Assembly (NCBI GenBank): GCA_949752735.1
Contig: OX457039.1
Coordinates: 26,559,420-26,623,419 of the forward strand
Source: Lumbricus terrestris
Lineage: Eukaryota; Annelida; Clitellata; Crassiclitellata; Lumbricidae
Direction: 5' to 3'
Length of the DNA: 64,000 nucleotides
Part shown: in pieces, positions 1-8,044 of the stretch
Numbering within the stretch: position 1 is the stretch's first letter
Layout: the number at the start of each line of letters is the position of its first letter
Position numbers and translations under genes: made by a program
Notes under the pieces: generated by a model
What the model saw: the letters and a program-made list of their open reading frames with translations, nothing else
Databases searched by the model: none
What the model was told of the DNA's origin: nothing

Positions 1-690
1 AATTCTCTCAGTCCTTGATTTCTGATGTATTTCTTTCCTTTTCTTTGTCGTCACTGTCTGTATTTGTTGTTTCTGCTGTCGATTTCCATTCTTTCTTTCG
101 TCAATTCTCTCAGTCCTTGATTTCTGATGTATTTCTTTCCTTTTCTTTGTCGTCACTGTCTGTATTTGTTGTTTCTGCTGTCGATTTCCATTCTTTCTTT
201 CGTCAATTCTCTCAGTGTTTGATTTCTGATGTATTTCTTTCCTTTTCTTTGTCGCCACTGTCTGTATTTGTTGTTTCTGCTGTCGATATCCATTCTTTCT
301 TTCGTCAATTCTCTCAGTCCTTGATTTCTGCTGTCAATCTTTTTCTCTATCTTTCTTCGTCACTCAGAATTGACGAAAGTTAGAGTGGGGACAACATCAG
401 CAGAAACACAGACGGACAGTGTCTGTCTGTAATGTCTGGTGTTGTTTTCCCACACTTTCTTTCGTCAATTCTTTCAGTTTTTGATTTCTGATGTGTCTCT
501 TTCTCTTTGTTAAGTCGTCACTGTCTGTCTGAAATTCCTGCTATCGTTTTCACCATTCTTTCTTTCCTCAATTCTTTCAGTTTTTGATTTCTTATGTATT
601 TCTTTTCTTTTCTTTGTCGTCACTGTCTGTATTTGTTGTTTCCTGCTGTCGATTTCCATTCTTTCTTTCGTCAATTCTCTCAGTTCTTGA
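1..690 (+). repeat. 102-bp satellite, left array (edge of window)
   Basis: Tandem copies of the 102-bp pyrimidine-rich unit that fills 11610-54302. Recognisable blocks are TTTCTGATGTATTTCTTTCC, TTTGTCGTCACTGTCTG and TTTCGTCAATTCTCTCAG. The array is already in progress at base 1, so it extends to the left of the window. It contains one inverted-repeat module at about 369-475. Open frames cross it only because the unit length is a multiple of three; I do not regard them as genes. Confidence 0.95.
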
Positions 691-1405
691 TGGTGTTATG
701 TTTGATTCACACCTCTCCTTCTCTAACCACATCTCTAATCTATCGCGCTCCTGCTTCATGCACATCCGGGACCTCCGACGCATCCGACCCATGCTTGATT
801 TCAAAACTGCTTCCACCATTGCTACGTCCATCGTCCACTCAAAGCTTGACTATTGCAATTCCCTGTTCTTAAACCTTGATTCCACACAACTTAAGCGCCT
901 CCGACTCATACAAAATTCTCTTGCTAGAGCCGTCACCAGAACACCCAGACATCATCACATCACCCCCATCTTCAAGTCTCTTCACTGGTTGAAAATCCCA
1001 GAGCGAATTCACTACAAAGTTCTCTCCTTAACATACAACTCCTTACAATGCTCCCAGCCCAGATATCTTCGCGAACTGTTCACCATCCAGCCTACCCGTT
1101 CTACCCGATCATCCGCCTGCCTTACACTCTCTCGACCGCCGGTCACAAGTCATCTCAAGTTCTCCAACCGAGCCATATCCAACTCAGCACCACGCCTTTG
1201 GAATGATCTGCCTGCTGAGTTCCGATCCTTTTCAGTTCCTACTCCATCATTACTAATCACACACCATCACCTTCCTCAGGCTCCTCTATCCATCACACCT
1301 CGGGCCTTTCGCTCGAAACTAAAGACACTCCTGTTCAAGAACTCTTATCCTGTTTCACCTGATCCCCCACCCTCCAATTCCCGGCTCAGACGACACCCAC
1401 CTTAG
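691..1405 (+). pseudogene. LINE ORF2 C-terminal fragment (post-RT region)
   Basis: About 237 codons open to a stop at 1403-1405. The frame begins within the segment that follows the RT palm (GVMFDSHLSFSNHI); the right-edge LINE has the closely similar GVIFDQHLSFSDHI just before the window ends. Downstream come the thumb and C-terminal features usual in L2/CR1 proteins: SKLDYCNSLF, LHWLKIPERIHYK, and APRLWNDLPAEFRS followed by FRSKLKTLLF. There is no endonuclease or catalytic YADD, so it cannot encode a working enzyme. The frame has no internal stop, which suggests a fairly recent insertion. The in-frame ATG at 584 upstream is satellite sequence, not a true start. Confidence 0.85.
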
Positions 1406-1655
1406 TAGCTGTTCCACACCTCTGATCATACGGTACCTCGACCCGGACCACCATGGACTACTCTTACGGACAACCCTTTTGACTCAACGCATTTGATCCT
1501 GATCCTATGGTAACTCGACCCGGACCACCACGGACTACTCTCACGGACAACCCTCCTAACTCAACGCAGCGCTCGTGAATAAGCCGGTGCCCCGCGCTTG
1601 GCTTTCCAGTGGCGCTTTAGAAATTAGGAGATTACGATTACGATTACGATTACGA
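691..1655 (+). mobile_element. 5'-truncated LINE (L2/CR1-like), 3' end only
   Basis: A LINE inserted into the satellite. Satellite text stops after CAGTTCTTGA at 690 and resumes as TTTCTGCTGTATTTC at 1656. The insert carries the C-terminal coding end, about 250 bp of 3' UTR, and ends in a GATTAC hexamer array (about 1630-1655), the kind of simple-repeat 3' end used by L2/CR1-type LINEs. No clear target-site duplication is seen beyond a possible GA or GATT overlap. The 5' truncation is typical of incomplete target-primed reverse transcription. The family matches the copy at 60880-64000. Confidence 0.85.
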
Positions 1656-2283
1656 TTTCTGCTGTATTTCTTCCTCTTTCTTATGTCGTCACTGTTTGTC
1701 TGATATTTCTGCTGTCGCTTTCACCACTCTTTCTTTCGTCAATTCTCTCAGTCCTTGGCTTGTGCTGTGTTTCTTTCTCTTATGTCATCACTTTCTGTCT
1801 ATGTTTCTGCTGTCGTTTTCACCACTCTTTCTTTCGTCAATTCTCTCAGTCCTTGATTTCTGATGTATTTCTTTCTCTCTATCTTTCTTCGTCACTCAGA
1901 TTTGACGAAAGTTAGAGTGGGGACAACATCAGCAGAAACACAGACGGACAGTGTCTGTCTGTAATGTCTGCTGTTGTTTTCCCACACTTTCTTTGGTCAA
2001 TTCTCATAGTCCTTGATTTCTGCTGTATCTCTTTCTCTTTGTAAAGTCGTCACTGTCTGTCTGATATTTCTGCTATCGTTTTCACCATTCTTTCTTTCGT
2101 CAATTCTCTCAGTTTTTGATTTCTTATGTATTTCTTTCCTTTTCTTTGTCGTCACTGTCTGTCTGATATTTCTGCTGTCGTTTTCACCATTCTTTCTTTC
2201 GTCAATTCTCTCAGTTCTTGATTTCTGATGTATTTCTTTCCTTTTCTTTGTCGTCACTGTCTGTATTTGTTGTTTCTGCTGTT
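1656..2283 (+). repeat. 102-bp satellite, left array, second part
   Basis: The satellite resumes after the LINE and ends near TTTGTTGTTTCTGCTG at 2283, where unrelated sequence starts. Several units are the divergent class with TTTCTGCTGTCGTTTTCACC. One inverted-repeat module lies at about 1901-2007, with the variant CAGATTTGACGAAAG at its left arm. Confidence 0.93.
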
Positions 2284-2407
2284 CTTGAAAAGGAGTACGT
2301 GTCTTATTAAGTGTCGAATAAAAAGCGCTTTAGGAGTTTTGGATGTGTTGCAGCCTGTTGAGCTCAGTGACTGATCGAGAGACCGACAAAAACGGCGTTA
2401 GCATTAT

Positions 2408-2682
2408 AATCAAGGCGAGAGGATCGAGACAAGAGAACAGGCAATGGTTTGAGACATATCCATATAGTCTGCAGGGCCGACCTGATATGCGACGTATTAC
2501 CCGAATGCGGTAGAAACAAGATTTACAAATGCTATAGTTATGTGAGGTCGAAATGTGAGCTTATTGTCTTTGGTTACTGTACTGGAAGAGATCCAATTAA
2601 GTGTTTTGACAGTACTGTATCTGACTGTACTGGAAGAGACGATTGTTCGTACTCTTTCAGGTTTGGTGGCGAGCGGTGCTAA
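2408..2682 (+). CDS. Small Cys-rich frame, possible SUEL-type lectin fragment
   Basis: This frame is open from just after a TAA at 2407-2409 to a TAA at 2680-2682. It has no ATG, so if real it is an exon or a relic. A weak acceptor (TATAGTCTGCAG) ends near 2473. The peptide has ten Cys in its last 70 residues. Counting from the TTG at 2449, six of them (residues 20, 28, 36, 44, 52, 60) are exactly eight residues apart. The end, VSDCTGRDDCSYSFRFGGERC read in parts, has the C-x-G-x3-C and later F-G-x-x-x-C spacing of SUEL/rhamnose-binding lectin domains, common extracellular carbohydrate-binding modules in marine invertebrates. The domain would be truncated, because the usual K-Y-L ... Y-x-C ending is missing. 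A 14-bp string TGTACTGGAAGAGA occurs twice, 48 bp apart. The lectin reading is tentative, and a chance frame is possible. Confidence 0.35.
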
Positions 2683-3320
2683 TTGAGCAACAGGCTAAAT
2701 CTTCGGGGGACTTTAGTTGCAGCGTAGCACGTGGGTTATTGTTCAACTTCAATCGCACAGAGAATTAACCCGAAACAATTTTGAATCTTTTCTTGCTGGT
2801 TAATTGATCATCGGTTTATAATATTTACATTGTATTCATAACGATTCACTTGTCATAGCCTAATCTATTCTTCGATCCTTCGCTCACTCCAGGCCCTTTC
2901 TTCCAAGGCCTCTCGTTCGCCACTGATCCCTTCGCCTCACTGCGGCCAATGCTCTCTCGTCAATGATCCCCGGCGAATGATGCCCCTTCTCCTTTCGCGT
3001 CACTTCTTAAACCCATTTCTTCCAGCTGTCAATCATTCCCTTTTGGGTCCTGGGGCACGCTGTTGCATGCACCGATTTGCCCGCCTACCGCATCTCTCTG
3101 TCTCTCTCTTTCTCTCTCTCCCACTCTTTCCTTCTCTCTATATATTGATAATGACTAATAGGCTAAGTGTTCACAGAAATGATCTAGGCCTATGATTATG
3201 ATGATTAGAGTCATAAAAACAGTACATTAATATACGGTAATAAACATCATCGTCGAATCTCGCTCTCACTACACTGACCGATGAACAGCAGTGCCGGAAA
3301 GGTAGATATTAGAAAGTGGA
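2683..3320. other. Intergenic, no gene seen; CT-rich tract
   Basis: I see no coding sequence. A pyrimidine-rich simple tract (CTCTCTGTCTCTCTCTTTCTC and similar) covers about 3092-3150. TAGGCCTA occurs at 3185-3192 and TAGGCTA near 3158. Confidence 0.6.
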
Positions 3321-3900
3321 ATGAAAGAGCGAAGGCGCTGGCGTGACCCAAACAAAATTGCCTCAGACTTTTCAGGGTTTATGGCCAAACCATTGAAACA
3401 AAACCAGGAATACATAGATGAAAGGCACTCTTCAAGCTTAAATTTGCCAGAATGATCAGTGTGTGATAAAGCAATATGGAGCAGGGTATCATCCGCATAC
3501 TGTTGTAACTGGATTCCAAAGTGATTAGCAATGCGACTAGTTGGGGAAGTAAAGACAGTAAATAGTAAGGGGTCAAGGACAGTCTTAGCTAGAGCGATCG
3601 AGTGGTCCCAATGCCGACCTGCTGATTCCGGTCATGCAGGTAAGAAACTAACGTTACCGGTACCAGTTTAAGGATGTCCCAGAGACACCGAAGCTAGCCT
3701 ATTGGCAAGACATTGAAAGAAGTAGCCTAACCGATGTTCAACAGTGTCAAATGCTGCACTGAGGTCATTGATCATGAGAGGCAGGCTTTCCCATTGTCAA
3801 TAGACGAGAATATGTTATCAAGTGTAGAGACAAGGGCAGTACGTCTCAGTGGAATATTAGCCTTCGCGGTAAGCTGACTGATAAGGACTGAAGTTAGGAC
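3321..3900 (-). pseudogene. Decayed non-LTR reverse transcriptase (Jockey/CR1-like)
   Basis: On the minus strand, reading from high to low coordinates, fragments of one RT domain appear in order. LSAAFDTVEH, the first catalytic Asp block, lies near 3740-3775. LDPLLFTVF then LQQYADDTLLHIAL, the catalytic YADD box, lies near 3490-3580. LAINPEKSEAILFG, the post-palm motif, lies near 3345-3385. The pieces need several frame changes, and the stretch at about 3600-3730 is deleted or scrambled (the PQGSVLG box is not seen). This is an old, dead LINE copy. The motif style differs from the three better-preserved LINEs in the window, so it is a separate family. Confidence 0.75.
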
Positions 3901-3985
3901 AGGAAGTGAAGTGATTATTAGTCCCGGCCGCGGTTGTGTACTTAATTGTCTAAATATGGTACTTGAGGCTTATAGGCCTATTGCA

Positions 3986-4143
3986 CAGTGGCGTAGGCAA
4001 GGGGGTTTGGGGGGTTAAAACCCCCCATTGGCTCCGAGAAAAGGGTTTTTAAAGGTTATTTACCCATTTAAATAAGAACAAATAACAAAAAACAGGGTAT
4101 CCGGCCATAAACCCTCCATCATAAATTCCTGGCTACGCCACTG
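3986..4143. mobile_element. hAT-type MITE, 158 bp
   Basis: The element starts CAGTGGCGTAGGCAAG and ends CCTGGCTACGCCACTG; the outer 11 bp are perfect inverted repeats (CAGTGGCGTAG). It is flanked by near-perfect 8-bp duplications, CTATTGCA (3978-3985) and CTATTACA (4144-4151). CAGTG termini with an 8-bp duplication are the signature of hAT transposons. There is no coding capacity, so mobility would need a transposase elsewhere. A sister copy of the same 158-bp length lies in the opposite orientation at 59389-59546. Confidence 0.9.
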
Positions 4144-4171
4144 CTATTACATAATGATAGTAATTGCATTT

Positions 4172-4215
4172 CCTGAGAGGCGCTATATAAATCGCAATGC
4201 AATTAATGCTGTGGA
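4172..4215 (+). repeat. LINE/SINE 3'-tail fragment
   Basis: The text CCTGAGAGGCGCTATATAAA followed by AATG-like bases resembles the conserved GCGCTATATAA tail of the LINEs at 55888 and 58666. Only the tail is present, so the parent element cannot be decided. The neighbouring dead RT is on the other strand and is probably unrelated. Confidence 0.4.
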
Positions 4216-4278
4216 TCTGGATGAACGAGCCGTAGTATAAAGAAGTCGTACGGGATGATTGAATTTATTAATGTCTGA

Positions 4279-4317
4279 TGACGTCAACGTTTTAACAATT
4301 GAACCATTATGACGTCA
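4279..4317. promoter_or_regulatory. Pair of perfect CRE sites
   Basis: Two full palindromic TGACGTCA sites (4279-4286 and 4310-4317) start 31 bp apart, about three helical turns. CREB/ATF dimers bind this octamer. An AT/CG-mixed block (ATCGATCGCGAT) follows. No TATA box is obvious. The role as a promoter is inferred only from the motifs. Confidence 0.35.
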
Positions 4318-4349
4318 TAATCGATCGCGATAGTAGCGCAGCCTGAACT

Positions 4350-4598
4350 TTAATGAAGACGATTTGAAGATTTCTGTTGAAATATTCATTCGAAAACTTT
4401 GATTTAAGATTGATTTTCGTCGAGTTTATGCTGAAATGATCAACATGAAGATCCTAATATAAGATATGTTCGACGAATGATCGATGTAACAAGATGTTAA
4501 AATCGATTTTCATCGAAATATTCGAAGGCAACGAGCTGTACGTGACCGGCAGGACAAGTGAGAAAGCAACATTTTAGACTCAACAGCTATAATTGCTG
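4350..4598 (+). other. Possible non-coding first exon with splice donor
   Basis: Downstream of the CRE pair the sequence lacks a long frame but ends at a consensus-like donor, CTG|GTGAGTATAA, with GT at 4599-4600. A CRE promoter, an untranslated exon and a donor would fit, and a candidate coding exon lies at 6720-6920. The link is speculative, as a donor of this quality can occur by chance. Confidence 0.2.
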
Positions 4599-4599
4599 G

Positions 4600-5094
4600 T
4601 GAGTATAACTGGTTTATTTCGATTATATATGATATTATAAACTACAAGATAATTGTTAACATATAATTTAGACCCCTCGTCTCAATGAATAGTAAATTTA
4701 CAAAATTAATTACGTTAGAACTGGTTAAAAAAAGAAACTATTTGACAAGGCAAATTGAGCAGCCTACTGACAAAGAGTGCATGCATGTCATAGCTCAGTG
4801 TTCCATTAACTAAGTGATTGCTAAGATAAGAGAGATCGACATGATCGAGTTCGACATGGGCGGGGACCTAGGGTGCAGGGGGACGGTCCCCCCAATGGAG
4901 GTGTTGGGGGACGGCCCATGCATTTGTCTCCCTTCCCCCTTCCCAATCGTTAAGCGTCAAGACTAAAAAAAATTTAAAAAACGTCATCAACTTTTTTGGC
5001 GGCGAAAATAGAAATTTTTCGAGATTTCGCCGGTCAAAAAATCTCGCGTCTTTTCGTCCTCCCCCTCCCCAAGTCTCCGCCCAGGTCTCCGCCC
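4600..5094. other. Intergenic, G/C homopolymer patches
   Basis: I recognise no gene. Around 4870-4915 there are short palindromic G/C runs (GGGGGACGGTCCCCCC), and 5060-5090 is C-rich (CTCCGCCCAGGTCTCCGCCC). These may be worn transposon ends, but no duplication pair was found. Minus-strand open frames here lack family features. Confidence 0.5.
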
Positions 5095-5102
5095 ATGAAT
5101 AG

Positions 5103-5568
5103 CAGGGCTTAAATTGGGTGGCAACGCGTGGGAACGGCGTTCCCACTGCTCACGAATTTCTTGGCTTGCGTTCCCACTGCTCACCATGCATGGAACCTTG
5201 GAAACATGGGCGTTCCCAATAAAACTTCATCAGCGTTCCCAGTGTCCTGGGTATGACGTTAAACTGCATCCGGCTTTGGGCTAGCCTAAAATAACCCCCC
5301 TGCTCCAGGGTCATGGAGTGAAGACGGATGACTGAGGCAGTCAACGCCGGGATGGTCAGCCTGCCTGGATCTGGTCTACTCGCGTTGGAGTGGCGACTCA
5401 ACCAAGGAATACTTAGCCTATGAAAATGATGAGCAACAATTCATCCGCTCTCTGGAGGGAGTTTGTTGCCACATCATGCAACGCCCCAGGAGGGCATGCT
5501 TCATGATGAGCATTCCAACTGCTCACAGTTAGCGTTCCCACTGCTCACCCAAACCACTTTAACCACCG
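5103..5568. mobile_element. Non-autonomous hAT-like element, 466 bp
   Basis: It is bounded by an exact 8-bp duplication ATGAATAG (5095-5102 and 5569-5576). The left end CAGGGCTTAAATTGG and the reverse complement of the right end CGGTGGTTAAAGTGG match at 11 of 15 positions, acceptable for aged hAT terminal repeats. Inside, the motif TTCCCACTGCTCAC recurs near both ends (5140, 5171, 5535, plus the variant TTCCAACTGCTCAC at 5513), as expected for subterminal transposase-binding repeats. It has no transposase frame. Confidence 0.75.
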
Positions 5569-5576
5569 ATGAATAG

Positions 5577-6280
5577 TTCTTTCTAATTAATAACCTAAGT
5601 AAACTAAATTTTTTATTTTTGCATCGGTGACACACAATTTTATGTGATTCCATCATTTTGTGTGTTTATCTTCACTCCTTTTTTTGCATTTGAACCAATA
5701 AAAAACCTTAATCTTATCTAAGCCTGTCTAACATGTTGAACTCTTGCCTTTTCTTATACCATTGACTGTAGGCGTATTGGCTGACGTAAGTTAATAAGTC
5801 GGTCACCATTAACGGACTTTCTGCCGTGCAGGGAGAGCGAAACGCGTTTCGGTCTGTATTCACTGGTGTTTCGCTCAACCTGCATTTATGCAAATTAGGC
5901 CTTATAGTGTTTTTCAAAGATTTCTGTCTATGTACAATACATTTGTTTCTACTAGAATGACGTGTATTATACGCAGAAAAGAAATCCGCATCGAATGGTA
6001 TTCAGACTACACCACACTCACTAGAAAAAGATGAGAAATATCAAAATAAGCTAAAGTGTTTCGGTTTGTATGCACTCACCTACTTGCCAGTTTGGATTAA
6101 ATTTATTATTTTGACTATTATTACTTATTAATTAATTTGGTTAGTGTTGTAATTGCTGTATGTGTTGTCAATTCTTCAGATCACAGAGAGCGGTGGCAAT
6201 TTTTACGTTAGTCAGATGGCGTTCCCGTGTTGAAGTTCTAACTTCAGTAATTGAGATACGCCGGTTAGTATTATATTTAG
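5577..6280. other. Intergenic, no gene seen
   Basis: AT-rich sequence with no recognisable coding or RNA feature. A minus-strand frame of 67 codons at 5714-5917 has no family resemblance and is taken as chance. Confidence 0.5.
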
Positions 6281-6283
6281 GCC

Positions 6284-6372
6284 CATCATAATCATCATCA
6301 TCATCATGGTAATTGTCATCCTCCTCCTGCTCCTTCTCATCATCATCAATAATTATGATAATAATAATAGTT
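6284..6372. repeat. ATC/CTC/ATA trinucleotide microsatellite
   Basis: Runs of ATC (CATCATAATCATCATCATC), then CTC/CTG and then ATA triplets. They explain the acidic Asp-rich minus-strand frame over the same bases, which is not a gene. Confidence 0.85.
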
Positions 6373-6706
6373 ATTAGACATAGAGTTGTTTCAGACAATT
6401 CAGAGCGCGGTATTATAGAAGGAATTCAATATATTATAGGGCAGTACTTACAGTGACACCCAAGACAGCAGTGAATGATCGCTTCGACTGAAACTGTATT
6501 TAAAATTCACAATCCATTAAGGAGACTAATGCGGAACTCCATTTATCTCTCGATACATCACATAGGCCTAATAACCTACTGCGAACGATAACTTCCATTA
6601 GTCTATAAATGATTTTGTCAGTCTCATGAAGAAATAGATGTGTTCATAAAAAAATTATTATTTTAATTATAATAATCGTAATAATAATAATTGGTAAAAG
6701 AAATTA

Positions 6707-6958
6707 ATGTTTACATTGTTTTGTGTATATGACGATAGAGGAAGCAAGAAGTTGTTACGACGAAGGCAAAAGAGACATAAAGCGGAGAATGATATCAGCT
6801 CATACAACGACCACCCCACCCGGCCACAGCTGCAAGCAAGACGTTCTTCTGTCTTCTGCCGAATGTCACAGTCGTCGTTTGCATCGATCTTCTGGCATCG
6901 AAGGCTTGGGTCAAGAGGTATTTGGTTTATAAACATGTTTTTGCTGCTGAAAGGTTAG
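6707..6958 (+). CDS. Unrecognised small ORF or exon candidate
   Basis: Two overlapping frames are open here (6707-6958 and 6723-6932); neither resembles a family I know. The second begins MTIEEARSCYDEGKRDIKRR and looks more protein-like, with charged helical segments, while its surroundings are AT-rich and full of stops. A possible donor (CAAGAG|GTATTTGG) lies at 6919-6920. It could be an exon of an unannotated host gene, or chance. The base composition is clearly richer in GC than the flanks, the only mild support. Confidence 0.2.
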   Translation: MFTLFCVYDDRGSKKLLRRRQKRHKAENDISSYNDHPTRPQLQARRSSVFCRMSQSSFASIFWHRRLGSRGIWFINMFLLLKG

Positions 6959-7330
6959 TGGAGAAAGCTTTAGTTCTTTGCAGGTTTAGGCCAATAGACC
7001 TACAATGAAAGATATCACAAGAAGCAATAGACCTCTATATAGATTTCAGGTACTCGGTGTAGAATCTTTTGATGATGTTAAATTTGACTAGGTTATTGGA
7101 TGAAGCCTTAATTCTTTGCAAGTTTAGCCTTTACGTCTACAACGAAAGACGCCAGAAGGAGCAGGCACAGTGCTCACAGATTTAGCATACAAGTATTCGG
7201 TTTAGAATCTTTTGATAGCCTATTCGATTAGATTAGTGGATTAAGCTTTGTTACTTTGCAGGTTTAAGCAATTAGCCTTTAGGTCTTCAATGAAAGATGT
7301 AAAGAGAAACAGAAGCAGCATCTAGATAAG
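6952..7330. repeat. Degenerate three-copy tandem repeat, about 139 bp
   Basis: Three diverged copies can be aligned by the anchors AAGCTTTAGTTCTTTGCAGG (6965), GCCTTAATTCTTTGCAAG (7105) and AGCTTTGTTACTTTGCAGG (7245), each followed by GTTTA and, later, by ACAAYGAAAGA-like text. AGAATCTTTTGAT recurs at 7060 and 7204. The anchor spacing is 138 and 140 bp. No coding sense is conserved. Confidence 0.7.
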
Positions 7331-8044
7331 TAGGTTATTCATATAATAGATTGCATTTACTGATAGAATATTCTTTATTGCTCTTCTTCTGTTGTGAACA
7401 ATAAAGTTGACTGATTGGTTGTTTTTTGATTGCTCATAGTTGACAAATAATTGTGAACCTCGTTTCTAATTAAAAACTAGTTCAAATTCTACTCCTAATA
7501 TAATTATATGTGCATAAGTAGCCTAAGCATAGTTAAAATTGTTTTCTCAATACCGGACTTTTCTTGTGAGAGTTTTTGTTCTCATTCAGGTTATCTGTTA
7601 AATGCCTAATCCACACGATCATTTGGTAGTTAGGCCTAAATTTGATAAATTATCATAATTGGAAACGCTTTCCTTGCAAGACAATCTGCTAGATTAGACC
7701 TATCTCTCGAAATTCGTGTCGTGTGTATTTAATGGCGGGGAGGAGCATATCTTGAAAGAAATAATGATGTCGTCAATCCGGACACAACCAAACGGCGCTT
7801 CTTGAAGTGGTTGCTAAAATGGTCAGTAGGGCATACGCGTACCATCATGAGAAAGCACACAGGGGCAAACCGCTAATTCTGATTGAAACTCTACAACATT
7901 CGTTTCCTAACCGACTAGCTGTCGTGATGTGATGTGTCATGACCAAAAGCTGAAGTAATTTTTTTTATCTTTTTGCTAGGTCACTGCTCTTTCTCTCTTT
8001 CCCTCTCTCTCTTTCTCTGCGAGTAGGCTACGTTGTAGTTAGAA
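7331..8044. other. Intergenic, no gene seen
   Basis: AT-rich, without recognisable genes. A CT-rich tract lies at about 7984-8020. AATAAAG near 7400 could be a poly(A) signal but has no partner gene. Confidence 0.5.

Noticed and set aside
1628..1655. GATTAC hexamers as telomeric repeat
   Set aside because: The hexamer is not TTAGGG-like, and it sits at the 3' end of a LINE, where simple-repeat tails are expected.
2449..2682. Kunitz-type inhibitor
   Set aside because: One C-x7-C spacing fits, but the following spacing (15 and 5 residues instead of 12 and 3) does not.
4868..5401. Overlapping minus-strand ORFs as genes
   Set aside because: They cross G/C homopolymers and a hAT-like element and show no family motifs.
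6168..6398. Asp-rich minus-strand ORF
   Set aside because: It is a translation of the ATC/ATA microsatellite.
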